From VGNY01 sp964549635 (GTDB lineage: Bacteria > Chloroflexota > Dehalococcoidia > GIF9 > UBA5629), in the NCBI GenBank assembly GCA_964549635.1, contig CAZJVJ010000005.1, forward strand, positions 42,425 to 106,424: a DNA stretch of 64,000 nucleotides. Direction: 5' to 3'. The notes beneath the pieces are model-generated. The model was not told the origin of the DNA. It saw nothing but the letters and a program-made list of their open reading frames with translations, and did no database searches. Both the position numbers and the translations under genes were made by a program. This document shows positions 26,023-33,961 of the stretch, in pieces. Position 1 is the first letter of the stretch. Each line of letters starts with the position of its first letter.

Positions 26023-26211
26023 CTATTTCTTAAAGGCGTTGCTGCTGAGGGCAAAGAGCAAAATTCCCAAGCCAACTGTGAGCAGGCTGATGGGGCAGGG
26101 TATTGCCCAGCCAACAACTGGCAGAGCGTTTATGCCGGCGAATCGTAGCAGTGCCCCCAGAGCCAGCAGAGCGCCACCAATTATTAAAAGCCATTTTGAT
26201 GCTGTAAGCAT
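26023..26211 (-). CDS. Small two-helix membrane protein (DUF2905-like?)
   Basis: A 62-residue hydrophobic protein with two helices separated by LPVVGWAIPCP and a basic C terminus. The layout recalls DUF2905 proteins, but the match is weak. A very strong ribosome site AAGGAGGTG lies just before the ATG, which supports a real gene despite its size. Confidence 0.7.
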   Translation of the reverse strand: MLTASKWLLIIGGALLALGALLRFAGINALPVVGWAIPCPISLLTVGLGILLFALSSNAFKK

Positions 26212-26351
26212 TTTCCGACACCTCCTTTCACCAAATTATAGTAGCCCAGAGATCTGTCTTGCAAGTACAATAGTGGGGGATTTGGCAGCGCCTTGGGCGA
26301 TTGTGGGCAGAGCTACAGCCTTGCCTGTACGTTTTAGTGTGAGGATACCAG

Positions 26352-28163
26352 CTACAGATATTCTTTTATCTTTTCTGCCAGACTGAGTGTCATCCCCTTG
26401 GCCGTGGCTATGTCCTCCTTAGACGCTTCTCTGATAGCCTGGACCGAGCCAAATTTTCTGAGCAGCGCCTTCTTGCGCTTTGGCCCAATGCCAGGGATGC
26501 TGTCAAGGGCTGAAGCTATGCCTTCTCTGTGTCGCAGTCTCTGGTGATAGCCCAGTGCAAAGCGATGTGCTTCATCCCTGATTCTCTGGAGAAGGTGCAG
26601 TGCTATGGATGTCTGAGGTATCTCGACTGCTTCGCTTTTGCCAGGAATGAATACCGATTCTTCTTCTTTAGCCAGACTGGCAACTGGAATTGAGTCTAGC
26701 CCAAACTCTTTCAAAGCCTCCAGTGCGGCATTCAGATGGCCTTTGCCGCCATCGATGAGAATGAGGTCAGGTGTTACTGCCCATTTATCTTCAGCAGCAA
26801 TATGCCTTCGAAAGCGTCTTCTTAGCACCTCCTGTATCATGGCATAGTCATCTATGCCGGCTACCGACTTGATTTTGAAGCGGCGGTAGTGAGAGGGCTT
26901 GGGCATGCCTTTATCCAAGACTGTCATGCTTCCTACAGCTAGGTTGCCATGAATGTTCGATATGTCGTAGGCTTCTATTCTAAGTGGCACTCTGGGTAGC
27001 TCCAGTCTTTCTTTCAGTTCCTCTAACGCAAGCGCTGATTGCAAAGTTGTGGATTGTTTTGCTTGGTACAGGGTCAGCCCATGTCTGGCGTTTTCGGCTA
27101 CAACGTCTAATAGTTGCTTCTTGGCCCCTTTGTGTGGTACGACAAGTTTAACTGGCCCTCCTCTTTGACTTGCCAGCCACCTCGCGATAACTGTTGGTTC
27201 CTCGACAGGGTATTGGAGCAAGATTTGTGGCGGTATTGATGTGGATGTGGCGTAGTACTGTTTGACAAAGCTTGACATTATGTGGCGTGGCTCTTCATCG
27301 CGGATACCATCCACTAAGATGTAGTCTCGACCTACGAGTTTATTATTGCGGATGAAGAATATCTCTACGTAGGCCAAGTCTTTCGTTTGTGCTATTGCTA
27401 TAGCGTCTTGGTCACCTCTTACGGTAATGGCGATGCGCTGTCCTTCGATAACATTTTCTATGGCCTGGATTTGGTCGCGGAGCATAGCGGCTTTTTCGAA
27501 TTGTAGTTGGTCTGAAGCCTTTTGCATTTTTCGTTTCAGCTCTTTAATCACCAGCTCTTGTTTGCCTTCGAGGAACATGATGACCTGTTTTATTACCTCG
27601 CCGTACTCTTCCTTGCTTACGGCACCGGTACACGGACCTAGACAGCGATGGATGTGGTATTCGAGGCAGGGTTTTGCTTCTATGCCGGTGATATTTTTAG
27701 TGCAGGAACGGAAGGGAAAGATTTTTTTAATTAACCTGATTGTTTGTCGCAATGAGCTCGCGCTGGCGAACGGGCCGAAATACCTGTCACCATCTTTGTT
27801 AAAGCGGCGGGTGATGCGGATGCTCGGCCATTCATTTTTAAGGTCTATCTTGAGATAGGGGAAAGTCTTGTCATCTTTCAGGCGGACATTATAGTTGGGA
27901 CGGAATTTCTTGATGAGGTTGCACTCCAGGATAAGTGCCTCCTGTTCGGAATCGGTAACTATATATTCTAGGTCACTCATGTTTGAAATTAACCTTAGCT
28001 GTTTGGCTGGTACGTTATTACTGTGACTAAAGTAAGCTTTGACCCTGTGGCGGAGACTTGCGGCTTTGCCGACGTAGATAACTTTACCCAGGCTGTCTTT
28101 GAAAATATAGACGCCGGGCTTTACTGGCAACGTTTCTAGCTGTTTTTCTATAGGAGCTGACAT
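26352..28163 (-). CDS. uvrC: Excinuclease ABC subunit C (UvrC)
   Basis: 603 residues with all expected parts: N-terminal GIY-YIG nuclease (KPGVYIFKDSLGKVIYVGKA), cysteine stretch with KPCLEYHIHRCLGPC, UVR motif (QLQFEKAAMLRDQIQAIE), RNase H-like C-terminal nuclease (EAYDISNIHGN, LILIDGGKGHL) and a helix-hairpin-helix pair at the end (SIPGIGPKRKKALLRKFGS). UvrC makes both incisions in nucleotide excision repair. No ribosome site is obvious before the ATG. Divergent from the recombinase gene. Confidence 0.97.
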   Translation of the reverse strand: MSAPIEKQLETLPVKPGVYIFKDSLGKVIYVGKAASLRHRVKAYFSHSNNVPAKQLRLISNMSDLEYIVTDSEQEALILECNLIKKFRPNYNVRLKDDKTFPYLKIDLKNEWPSIRITRRFNKDGDRYFGPFASASSLRQTIRLIKKIFPFRSCTKNITGIEAKPCLEYHIHRCLGPCTGAVSKEEYGEVIKQVIMFLEGKQELVIKELKRKMQKASDQLQFEKAAMLRDQIQAIENVIEGQRIAITVRGDQDAIAIAQTKDLAYVEIFFIRNNKLVGRDYILVDGIRDEEPRHIMSSFVKQYYATSTSIPPQILLQYPVEEPTVIARWLASQRGGPVKLVVPHKGAKKQLLDVVAENARHGLTLYQAKQSTTLQSALALEELKERLELPRVPLRIEAYDISNIHGNLAVGSMTVLDKGMPKPSHYRRFKIKSVAGIDDYAMIQEVLRRRFRRHIAAEDKWAVTPDLILIDGGKGHLNAALEALKEFGLDSIPVASLAKEEESVFIPGKSEAVEIPQTSIALHLLQRIRDEAHRFALGYHQRLRHREGIASALDSIPGIGPKRKKALLRKFGSVQAIREASKEDIATAKGMTLSLAEKIKEYL

Positions 28164-28280
28164 AGTGTTTGAGATTTATTGTAGCATCGAACAAAAAAGG
28201 TGACAAAAAGTTAGGAAACAATTCGCTGAATCAATGGTTTTGTTGCATTATGTTGTGTTAAAATAGTCACGGCTTCTAAA

Positions 28281-29153
28281 ATGGAAGAAGACATAAAGTC
28301 CTTTCTAAATTATCTGGCTGAAAAGAAGAAATATTCTCAGAACACTCTGGCTGCGTACAATGCTGATTTGGTTCAGCTGGCTTCTTTTATTAAATCAGAT
28401 GCCAAAAAGGGAGAGGCTATTGAGCCATCGGCGCCGAATCTAAATGCCAGTATCTTATCAGCTTATCTGCGCAGTCTCAGGGAAAGAAGGTATAGCCTTG
28501 CTACGGTCGCTCGCAAAGTAGCGGCTGCTAAATCGTTTTTAAAGTTCATGGTGGACACCGGTAGGGTGAAAGGGGACCTACTGCCGGTGTTAGTTCCACC
28601 CCGGGTAGGCAAACCTGTGCGCAAGGCCCTCTCGGTCTCTGAGGTGCGGCGTTTGCTAGCGGAACCAGTGAAGATTGACACGGTGGATGCTAAGAGAGAT
28701 AAGGCGATGCTAGAACTTCTTTATGCGACAGGGTTGAGAGCTAGCGAACTAATTGCTTTAAACATTAGTGACATTGATTTAGACAAAGGCACTGTGCGAT
28801 GCCTAGGGCGAGGTTCAAAAGTCCGTACTATTCCTATTAATCGCCCGGTAGTACGGTTGATGAAAGCGTATTTGGACAAAGTACGGCCTGAGTTGGTAAG
28901 TAATGAAAGTGAAACTGCCCTGTTCCTCAATGTCCGGGGTGAAAGGCTCACCAGACAGGGTTTCTGGCTAATTGTTCAGAGTTATGCGGACAGAGTTGGG
29001 CTTAGCGGAAAGGTCACGCCACGCAGTTTGCGTAATAGTTTTGCGGCTCATAAGCTGAAGGAGGGCGCTGAGTTGCAATCAGTTCAGGAGCTTTTGGGGC
29101 ATTCTCATATTTCAACCACCAAAGCTTATACCCACGTGGAGGTCAGTATCTGA
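28281..29153 (+). CDS. XerC/D-like tyrosine recombinase with altered catalytic His
   Basis: A 290-residue tyrosine recombinase: SAM-like core-binding N-terminal domain (FLNYLAEKKKYSQNTLAAYNADL) and catalytic domain with the first Arg in ATGLRASEL, the beta-hairpin Lys in GRGSKVRTIPI, second Arg in SLRNSF, His in LLGHSHIS and nucleophile Tyr in KAYTHV. The expected His of the HxLR box is Arg248 (TPRSLR). Xer proteins resolve chromosome dimers at dif, and the substitution makes standard activity uncertain. No dif-like site was recognised nearby. TAAAAT at 28259-28264 may be its -10 box, with no clear ribosome site. Confidence 0.85.
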   Translation: MEEDIKSFLNYLAEKKKYSQNTLAAYNADLVQLASFIKSDAKKGEAIEPSAPNLNASILSAYLRSLRERRYSLATVARKVAAAKSFLKFMVDTGRVKGDLLPVLVPPRVGKPVRKALSVSEVRRLLAEPVKIDTVDAKRDKAMLELLYATGLRASELIALNISDIDLDKGTVRCLGRGSKVRTIPINRPVVRLMKAYLDKVRPELVSNESETALFLNVRGERLTRQGFWLIVQSYADRVGLSGKVTPRSLRNSFAAHKLKEGAELQSVQELLGHSHISTTKAYTHVEVSI

Positions 29154-29189
29154 GTCTGAAAAGTGTTTTGAAGTCTGTGAGCCCCACCT

Positions 29190-29205
29190 AAAAAGTTAAC
29201 TTTTT
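29190..29205. repeat. 16-bp perfect palindrome between xer-like gene and small membrane protein gene
   Basis: AAAAAGTTAACTTTTT is self-complementary. It lies 36 bp after the recombinase stop and ends 1 bp before the GGAGCG ribosome site of the next gene. It could be a weak terminator hairpin with a T run or an operator. Confidence 0.6.
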
Positions 29206-29216
29206 GGAGCGAAATT

Positions 29217-29471
29217 ATGGGAAAGAGATCGCGACGAGCCAGAGCTAAGCACCGAGCTGGTGGCAAGTTGGCAAAAAGGACACAGGTGCAGCGTGTTTTG
29301 GCTACTGAATCGAAACTGGAACACAAGGTAATGGCACCTGTGAGCGGCCCTGCTGTTATATCAACACAGAGCGCTCGGTATCAGTATGTGTTACCTGAAC
29401 TACGGAGAATAGGTATTATCGCTGGCATTCTGTTTTTTGTCCTTTTCATATTGGCCCTCATACTTAGCTGA
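29217..29471 (+). CDS. Small basic protein with C-terminal membrane anchor
   Basis: 84 residues: a highly basic N-terminal segment (GKRSRRARAKHRAGGKLAKR), a middle region, and one hydrophobic C-terminal helix from about residue 65 to the end. This is the layout of a tail-anchored protein whose basic head could contact nucleic acid or ribosomes. No family is recognised. GGAGCG lies at suitable distance before the ATG, and the gene is 20 bp before pcm. Confidence 0.65.
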   Translation: MGKRSRRARAKHRAGGKLAKRTQVQRVLATESKLEHKVMAPVSGPAVISTQSARYQYVLPELRRIGIIAGILFFVLFILALILS

Positions 29472-29491
29472 AGCTTAAAGGTAGTAGCTGT

Positions 29492-30127
29492 GTGGACTTA
29501 GAGTCAGCCCGAGCTAGACTGATTGAGTGTCTCGGTCGAGAGATCAGCGACAAGCGTGTGCTGGCAGCTATGGCACGTGTGCCCCGTGAGCTTTTTGTAC
29601 CCCCAGAGTGCTACTATGCAGCTTATGAAGATATGCCATTGAGCATTGGGTTCGGGCAGACAATTTCGCAACCTTTTATTGTGGCTTTGATGACTCAGGC
29701 GCTAGAACTAAAGGGGGATGAGAAGGTATTAGAATTAGGCACGGGAAGTGGCTACCAAGCAGCGATACTGGCTGAACTGGCCAAATGGGTGGTAAGTGTT
29801 GAGCGCATACATGAGCTGGCAGAATCGGCCAGACGTATCCTGGAAAGGTTAGGCTATAGTAACGTAGAAATTCATATAGCAGAAAAAACTTTAGGTTGGC
29901 CAGCAGGGGCGCCCTACGATGCGATAATTGTTACTGCTGGTGCCCCTCGCATTCCAAATGTTTTGCTTGAGCAATTGAAGTTTGGTGGAAGACTGGTTAT
30001 TCCGGTAGGTTCAAGGTGGGAACAGGACCTCCTTAGGGTTACGAAAAGGAGGAAGGGGAATCTGGTGGAAAGTCTTGGCGGTTGTCGGTTTGTGCCTTTA
30101 GTTGGTGATGGGGCTTGGGAGAAATAG
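29492..30127 (+). CDS. pcm: Protein-L-isoaspartate O-methyltransferase
   Basis: A 211-residue SAM-dependent methyltransferase that repairs isoaspartyl residues in aged proteins. The N-terminal RVPRELFVPPE and YAAYEDMPLSIGFGQTISQPFI, then the SAM loop VLELGTGSGYQAA and IIVTAGAPRIPN are characteristic. Translation starts at GTG with AAAGGTAG upstream. Length is standard for the family. Confidence 0.95.
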   Translation: MDLESARARLIECLGREISDKRVLAAMARVPRELFVPPECYYAAYEDMPLSIGFGQTISQPFIVALMTQALELKGDEKVLELGTGSGYQAAILAELAKWVVSVERIHELAESARRILERLGYSNVEIHIAEKTLGWPAGAPYDAIIVTAGAPRIPNVLLEQLKFGGRLVIPVGSRWEQDLLRVTKRRKGNLVESLGGCRFVPLVGDGAWEK

Positions 30128-30140
30128 CGGGCGGTAAGGA

Positions 30141-30401
30141 TTATGTAATTTCGTAGCTTACAATATTTTTTTGTTGGACATCGATTTCCATCCTGAATTG
30201 GTACTGGTTTGCAGATTTAGGGACAACGAAACGGCTCATTGGGTTACGCGAGCGCATAATGATTTTACCTTGTAACAGGTATTTTGGGGTATTATCTTTG
30301 TCAATTAGCTGACACTGGATGAAATCGATTCTGGCGTCGTAATGTTCGCCAAGCAGGAAATTCCTGGCAATATTCTGTGCTTCGGTTTCAGTCAAAAACA
30401 T
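30141..30401 (-). CDS. Hypothetical protein
   Basis: 86 residues with an N-terminal helix (ETEAQNIARNFLLGEHY) followed by alternating strands ending in QFRMEIDVQQKNIVSYEI. The composition is protein-like and it fills the space convergent to pcm, but I recognise no family and no good ribosome site. Confidence 0.5.
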   Translation of the reverse strand: MFLTETEAQNIARNFLLGEHYDARIDFIQCQLIDKDNTPKYLLQGKIIMRSRNPMSRFVVPKSANQYQFRMEIDVQQKNIVSYEIT

Positions 30402-30498
30402 TTTAGTTTCAAAGATTCATTTTTACACTTCTTAAAAGAATTTTGCAAATTCTATTTTGAATAGTCGTGACTGCATTGGTTATTGGTAGTGAGTAGCC

Positions 30499-31164
30499 TC
30501 ATATGCCAGCTCTAGGCAGAAATATAGGGCCTACGCCTGGCTTGGCTACCAGCGCACCAACAGGGCATACGGCGACACAGGCGAGGCAGGAAGTGCATCC
30601 TGCCTCAGCCAGAGGTATGCCTGCAAACGTGCTTACCACGGTGTCTATACCTCTGTAGGCGAAATCGAGTATACCAGAGCCTTGTTTATGACATACCCAA
30701 ACGCACTTGCCACATATTACACATTTATTAGGGTCGTAGGTAAATAAGGCGTGGCTTGAATCTACAGGTAGCTCTCGGGATATGTGTCTGAACCGTTTCG
30801 GTTTTAGTTTTAAATCAAGTTTTGAGGCGATGTTCTGTAACTCGCAACTTCGGTTCTTGGCACAATGGGCACAATCTAGATGATGATGACTCAGGAGAAG
30901 CTCAAAGGAAGTGTTTCTCAGCCTCTTGACTTTTGTGGTGTTGAGTTTTACTGCCATGCCGTCGCAGACTGGCTCAGTGCAGGCAGTGACTGGGGTATTT
31001 CTGCCCTCAATTTCTACAAAGCAGAGGCGACAGGAGGCAAATGGCGGTTTCATTTCTCTAACAGCGCAAAGGTTAGGAATATAAAGTCCGTTATCCAGAG
31101 CCACCCAGAGGATGTTAGTTCCCTCTTTAGCCTTAACTTCAATGGTGTCTATGGTTAAAGTAAT
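30499..31164 (-). CDS. Orphan HoxU/NuoG-N-like iron-sulfur protein (non-AUG start)
   Basis: About 221 residues. It carries the [2Fe-2S] domain (NLC, SCRLC, TACTEP), the NuoG-type site HLDCAHCAKNRSCEL and two [4Fe-4S] motifs (CVICGKCVWVC, CTSCLACVAVC), as in HoxU or the N-terminal quarter of NuoG, and then stops. A GTG at 31104 would cut into the [2Fe-2S] domain; the family's N-terminal strands (LTIDTIEVKAKEGTNIL) continue upstream to ATT 31164 or CTG 31167, with AGAGGT at suitable spacing, so a rare start codon is likely. It is 4 bp from the GIY-YIG gene stop. It could serve as an exchangeable electron adaptor for the hydrogenases (inference). Confidence 0.75.
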   Translation of the reverse strand: MTLTIDTIEVKAKEGTNILWVALDNGLYIPNLCAVREMKPPFASCRLCFVEIEGRNTPVTACTEPVCDGMAVKLNTTKVKRLRNTSFELLLSHHHLDCAHCAKNRSCELQNIASKLDLKLKPKRFRHISRELPVDSSHALFTYDPNKCVICGKCVWVCHKQGSGILDFAYRGIDTVVSTFAGIPLAEAGCTSCLACVAVCPVGALVAKPGVGPIFLPRAGI

Positions 31165-31168
31165 CAGG

Positions 31169-31648
31169 CTAGCGTACCTCTTTTAAAATCTTGTCAGCTT
31201 TTTGTTTTTCGGGCGGGATTAATTGAGCACTTGCCCTTGCGATGAGCAGCTCAAGTCTGGGTCTTTCACGGGCCAAGTATAGGTGACTCCTGCACTGACA
31301 ATCGCTGGAGCCAAAACCAGTAATTGAGGGTAGTTCATCATCCAGGGCTTGCGACAGAAGACATTCTAGTCTTGTTTCGGTTTGGTAAAAAATTATCTCT
31401 AAGACTCTGGCTTCTTTAGAAAGATAGTCGATGTGCCATCTTGGTTGCTTTGTTGGGTTCAAATGGCGATTTATCCTTGATTTGAATCCGCCTAAAGCTG
31501 AGCCTAAATAAACATAGAGCCCCTTTGGAAATAAGATTGTTCCTAGTCTGCCTACGTTAATTGTCTTGGCGGCTTTAAGTTCTAGAATCAGAATATAGCT
31601 CCCCTTCGATGATAAGAAACTAGGTTGTTCAGGGTGGTTTTTATCCAT
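31169..31648 (-). CDS. GIY-YIG / DUF123 family protein
   Basis: 159 residues with the DUF123-type GIY-YIG core: GSYILILELKAAKTINVGRLG, FPKGLYVYLGSALGGFKSRINRHL, RWHIDYLS and FGSSDCQCRSHLYL. Archaeal and bacterial relatives are small endonuclease-like proteins of unknown role. It overlaps the mobB gene start region by 8 bp, indicating cotranscription. Confidence 0.85.
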   Translation of the reverse strand: MDKNHPEQPSFLSSKGSYILILELKAAKTINVGRLGTILFPKGLYVYLGSALGGFKSRINRHLNPTKQPRWHIDYLSKEARVLEIIFYQTETRLECLLSQALDDELPSITGFGSSDCQCRSHLYLARERPRLELLIARASAQLIPPEKQKADKILKEVR

Positions 31649-32141
31649 TCCCTTTTGATTTTATCAATTCGTTTTCCAAGAGGTCAGCAAGCCCTCTGAT
31701 GTCTTGGGTGGAAAACTGTCTTACACTAGTTTCAATTGGCGTGTCACAGGCTATTGCTATGAGGTTCTTAATTGCGCCAAGAGATTCGCCATCTTCCTTA
31801 TGGCGCACCTCTATTTTAGGGGCATTGCTCCGCTTAAACCCTTCCGCTATGATGATATCGAAGTCCTTGCCTAAGAGCCGGGTTAATTCATCCAGACTAA
31901 CCTCGTGGTCGGTAGGGCGGATTAAGATAATCTGGTTTAAGGAAGCGATGACAGTTGCATCGCTTCCGGCTTGGATATGTCGCCAGCTATCTTTGCCAGG
32001 TGTGTCAAAAGTTAATTTATGAGAGACGTGTTTGATCGTGGCTACTCGATAGCCCCTTGATTTCAGTTCGGGCACGAGTGCTGTTATAAGAGTGGTCTTG
32101 CCTGATTTTGATTTACCTATTATTGAGACTATGAAAGGCAT
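31641..32141 (-). CDS. mobB: Molybdopterin-guanine dinucleotide biosynthesis adaptor MobB
   Basis: A 166-residue P-loop GTPase: Walker A GKSKSGKTTLI, then VATIKHVSHKLTFDTPGKDSWRHIQAGSDATVIAS, the standard MobB block. MobB assists MobA in making MGD cofactor, which the DmsA-like enzyme at 14370 would need. Length and motifs are complete. Confidence 0.95.
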   Translation of the reverse strand: MPFIVSIIGKSKSGKTTLITALVPELKSRGYRVATIKHVSHKLTFDTPGKDSWRHIQAGSDATVIASLNQIILIRPTDHEVSLDELTRLLGKDFDIIIAEGFKRSNAPKIEVRHKEDGESLGAIKNLIAIACDTPIETSVRQFSTQDIRGLADLLENELIKSKGNG

Positions 32142-32185
32142 TGATGGTCAATACTTCGGGAGATTAAGGCACCGAACCTTCAGAT

Positions 32186-32635
32186 CTAGCATTTTCTGTA
32201 GGCCTTTTTCCACGGTTCTTTTTTCAAGGATATATAGTCTTGAATCGCTGCCTTTACGGCATTTGCGGCTAAAAGCGCGCAGTGGTGGTTGCTGTCAGGC
32301 AATCCGTTTAAGGCTTGTATGATGTCGCTTTGGGTTATGGCTAATGCCTGGGTAATATCCTTACCCTTGATGATTTCTGTAGCTATACTGCCACAGGCCA
32401 CCGTGGAGCTGCAACCATTTGTCCAGAAAGCGGCATCCAATATTTTACCGTCTTTTACTCTGAGCCATATCTTCATAGTCTCTTCACAAGACGTGGTTGA
32501 GTAACCGAAGCCATCTGCGTTAGTAATGCTGCCAAAATTCCGGGGATTCATGGCATGGTCTATCACTGTTTCAGAGTATATTTTTTTCATTTCAGCTAAT
32601 ATTTCTTTCTCCAGCTCGTCGAATTTGTCGGTCAT
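32186..32635 (-). CDS. NifU/IscU-like iron-sulfur cluster assembly scaffold
   Basis: 149 residues with the IscU/NifU-N fold: HAMNPRNFGSITNADG, cluster cysteines in TSCEE, GCSSTVACGS and HHCALLA. The usual Asp of the C-G-D motif is not present next to the first Cys. It builds transient Fe-S clusters for the many iron-sulfur enzymes here. It lies 30 bp from the Mrp-type carrier gene, and the two probably work together. Confidence 0.9.
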   Translation of the reverse strand: MTDKFDELEKEILAEMKKIYSETVIDHAMNPRNFGSITNADGFGYSTTSCEETMKIWLRVKDGKILDAAFWTNGCSSTVACGSIATEIIKGKDITQALAITQSDIIQALNGLPDSNHHCALLAANAVKAAIQDYISLKKEPWKKAYRKC

Positions 32636-32665
32636 AATCTTTCCCCTGCAGTAGTTTATATCGCT

Positions 32666-33667
32666 TTATCTTGAGAACAATGCTTTACTAAAGTTCTCGA
32701 GGAGTGATTCAAATACTTCAGAGGTGTAGCGCTCAAGCTTGCCCTCGTCACATAGTTGGGCTAATTTGGGGTCTATGGGTATCTGTGCCAAAAGAGGGGC
32801 TTGGGCTATTTCTGTCATTTCATGAGCCCGGCTTTTACCGAAAAGTTCTATTTTTTTTCCAGTATCGGGCGAAATAAAATAACTCATGTTTTCTACAACA
32901 CCTAGTATGGGGATATGCATTTGTTTTGCCATTTTCACTGCCTTCTTAACAACCATTGCCGCGAGCTCCTGCGGGCTGAACACTATAATTATTCCAGAGA
33001 CGGGCAAAATCTGCATTGCAGTAAGCGGGGCATCTGAAGTGCCAGGTGGGAGGTCAACCACAAGATAATCAAGCTTGCCCCATAGTACATCCTCCCAGAA
33101 CTGCTGTATGACTCTGCTAATGAGAGGTCCCCTCCAGATGACTGCATCATCCTCGTGCTCTAAAAGGAGGTTGATTGACATAATACTGACACCCATTTTT
33201 GACAGGACCGGCAAAATACCAGTGTCACTGCCGCTGGGGCGAACCCTGTTCAGTCCGAACATTTTGGGGATACTTGGGCCGGTGATATCGGCATCGAGAA
33301 TACCGGTCTCTTTACCTTGGCGAGCGAGCGCGATGCCGAGCAGTGCTGACACAAGTGATTTGCCGACGCCACCTTTGCCACTCATGACAGCTATCACGTA
33401 GCGTACATCGTTAATGTCTTTAGGGCGCGCCTGTTCCAAAGTTACGTTAGCCTCAATTATGCCTGGCAGTGCAGTGGTGACCTCTATCATTTTTGATTTT
33501 AGCCATTCCTGAGTATTGGGGTTTAGGGCTGCTGTGGCCAGTGTTATATCAACCTTATGGTCTGTGATATTCACTTCTCGGATTAAATTGAGCTTAACCA
33601 GGCTCCGCATGACACCTGGCACTAGTATTTCATCTAAATTCTGTCTCAGTTGTTCTTCGATTGGCAT
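32666..33667 (-). CDS. Mrp/ApbC-type Fe-S carrier ATPase with N-terminal MIP18 (DUF59) domain
   Basis: About 333 residues from ATG 33667 (AGAGG upstream); a longer start at 33703 is possible. The N-terminal DUF59 domain is followed by the deviant Walker A GKGGVGKSLVSALLG, DADITGPSIPKMFG and the switch VVDLPPGTSDAPLT. The CPxC motif that binds the bridging [4Fe-4S] in ApbC dimers is replaced by SPDT (YFISPDTGKK). It is thus an Mrp variant whose cluster-carrying mode may differ. Confidence 0.92.
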   Translation of the reverse strand: MPIEEQLRQNLDEILVPGVMRSLVKLNLIREVNITDHKVDITLATAALNPNTQEWLKSKMIEVTTALPGIIEANVTLEQARPKDINDVRYVIAVMSGKGGVGKSLVSALLGIALARQGKETGILDADITGPSIPKMFGLNRVRPSGSDTGILPVLSKMGVSIMSINLLLEHEDDAVIWRGPLISRVIQQFWEDVLWGKLDYLVVDLPPGTSDAPLTAMQILPVSGIIIVFSPQELAAMVVKKAVKMAKQMHIPILGVVENMSYFISPDTGKKIELFGKSRAHEMTEIAQAPLLAQIPIDPKLAQLCDEGKLERYTSEVFESLLENFSKALFSR

Positions 33668-33961
33668 TGGCGATATTCCTCTGCCGCTTTTTACAAAGTT
33701 CACAGCAATGTGCTGACTTTGCAGACTAACAGGTACAAATAGCTCACTGCACCTGCTGATGGTGCATAGCTTTTGGATATGACACTGTGCCTGCCTTATT
33801 AGTTTAACAGGCTTTGTATGGCTTATTCAAAACCACTAGTGGCACTTTTCTACCGGTTGTGTCACCACAGCGATATTGATGAGGAGACTGAGGAATCTGG
33901 GCACTGAAACCAATGCCCCTAATGGTTTACAAGTGATTTGGCGGACTAGTATGACCTGAGC

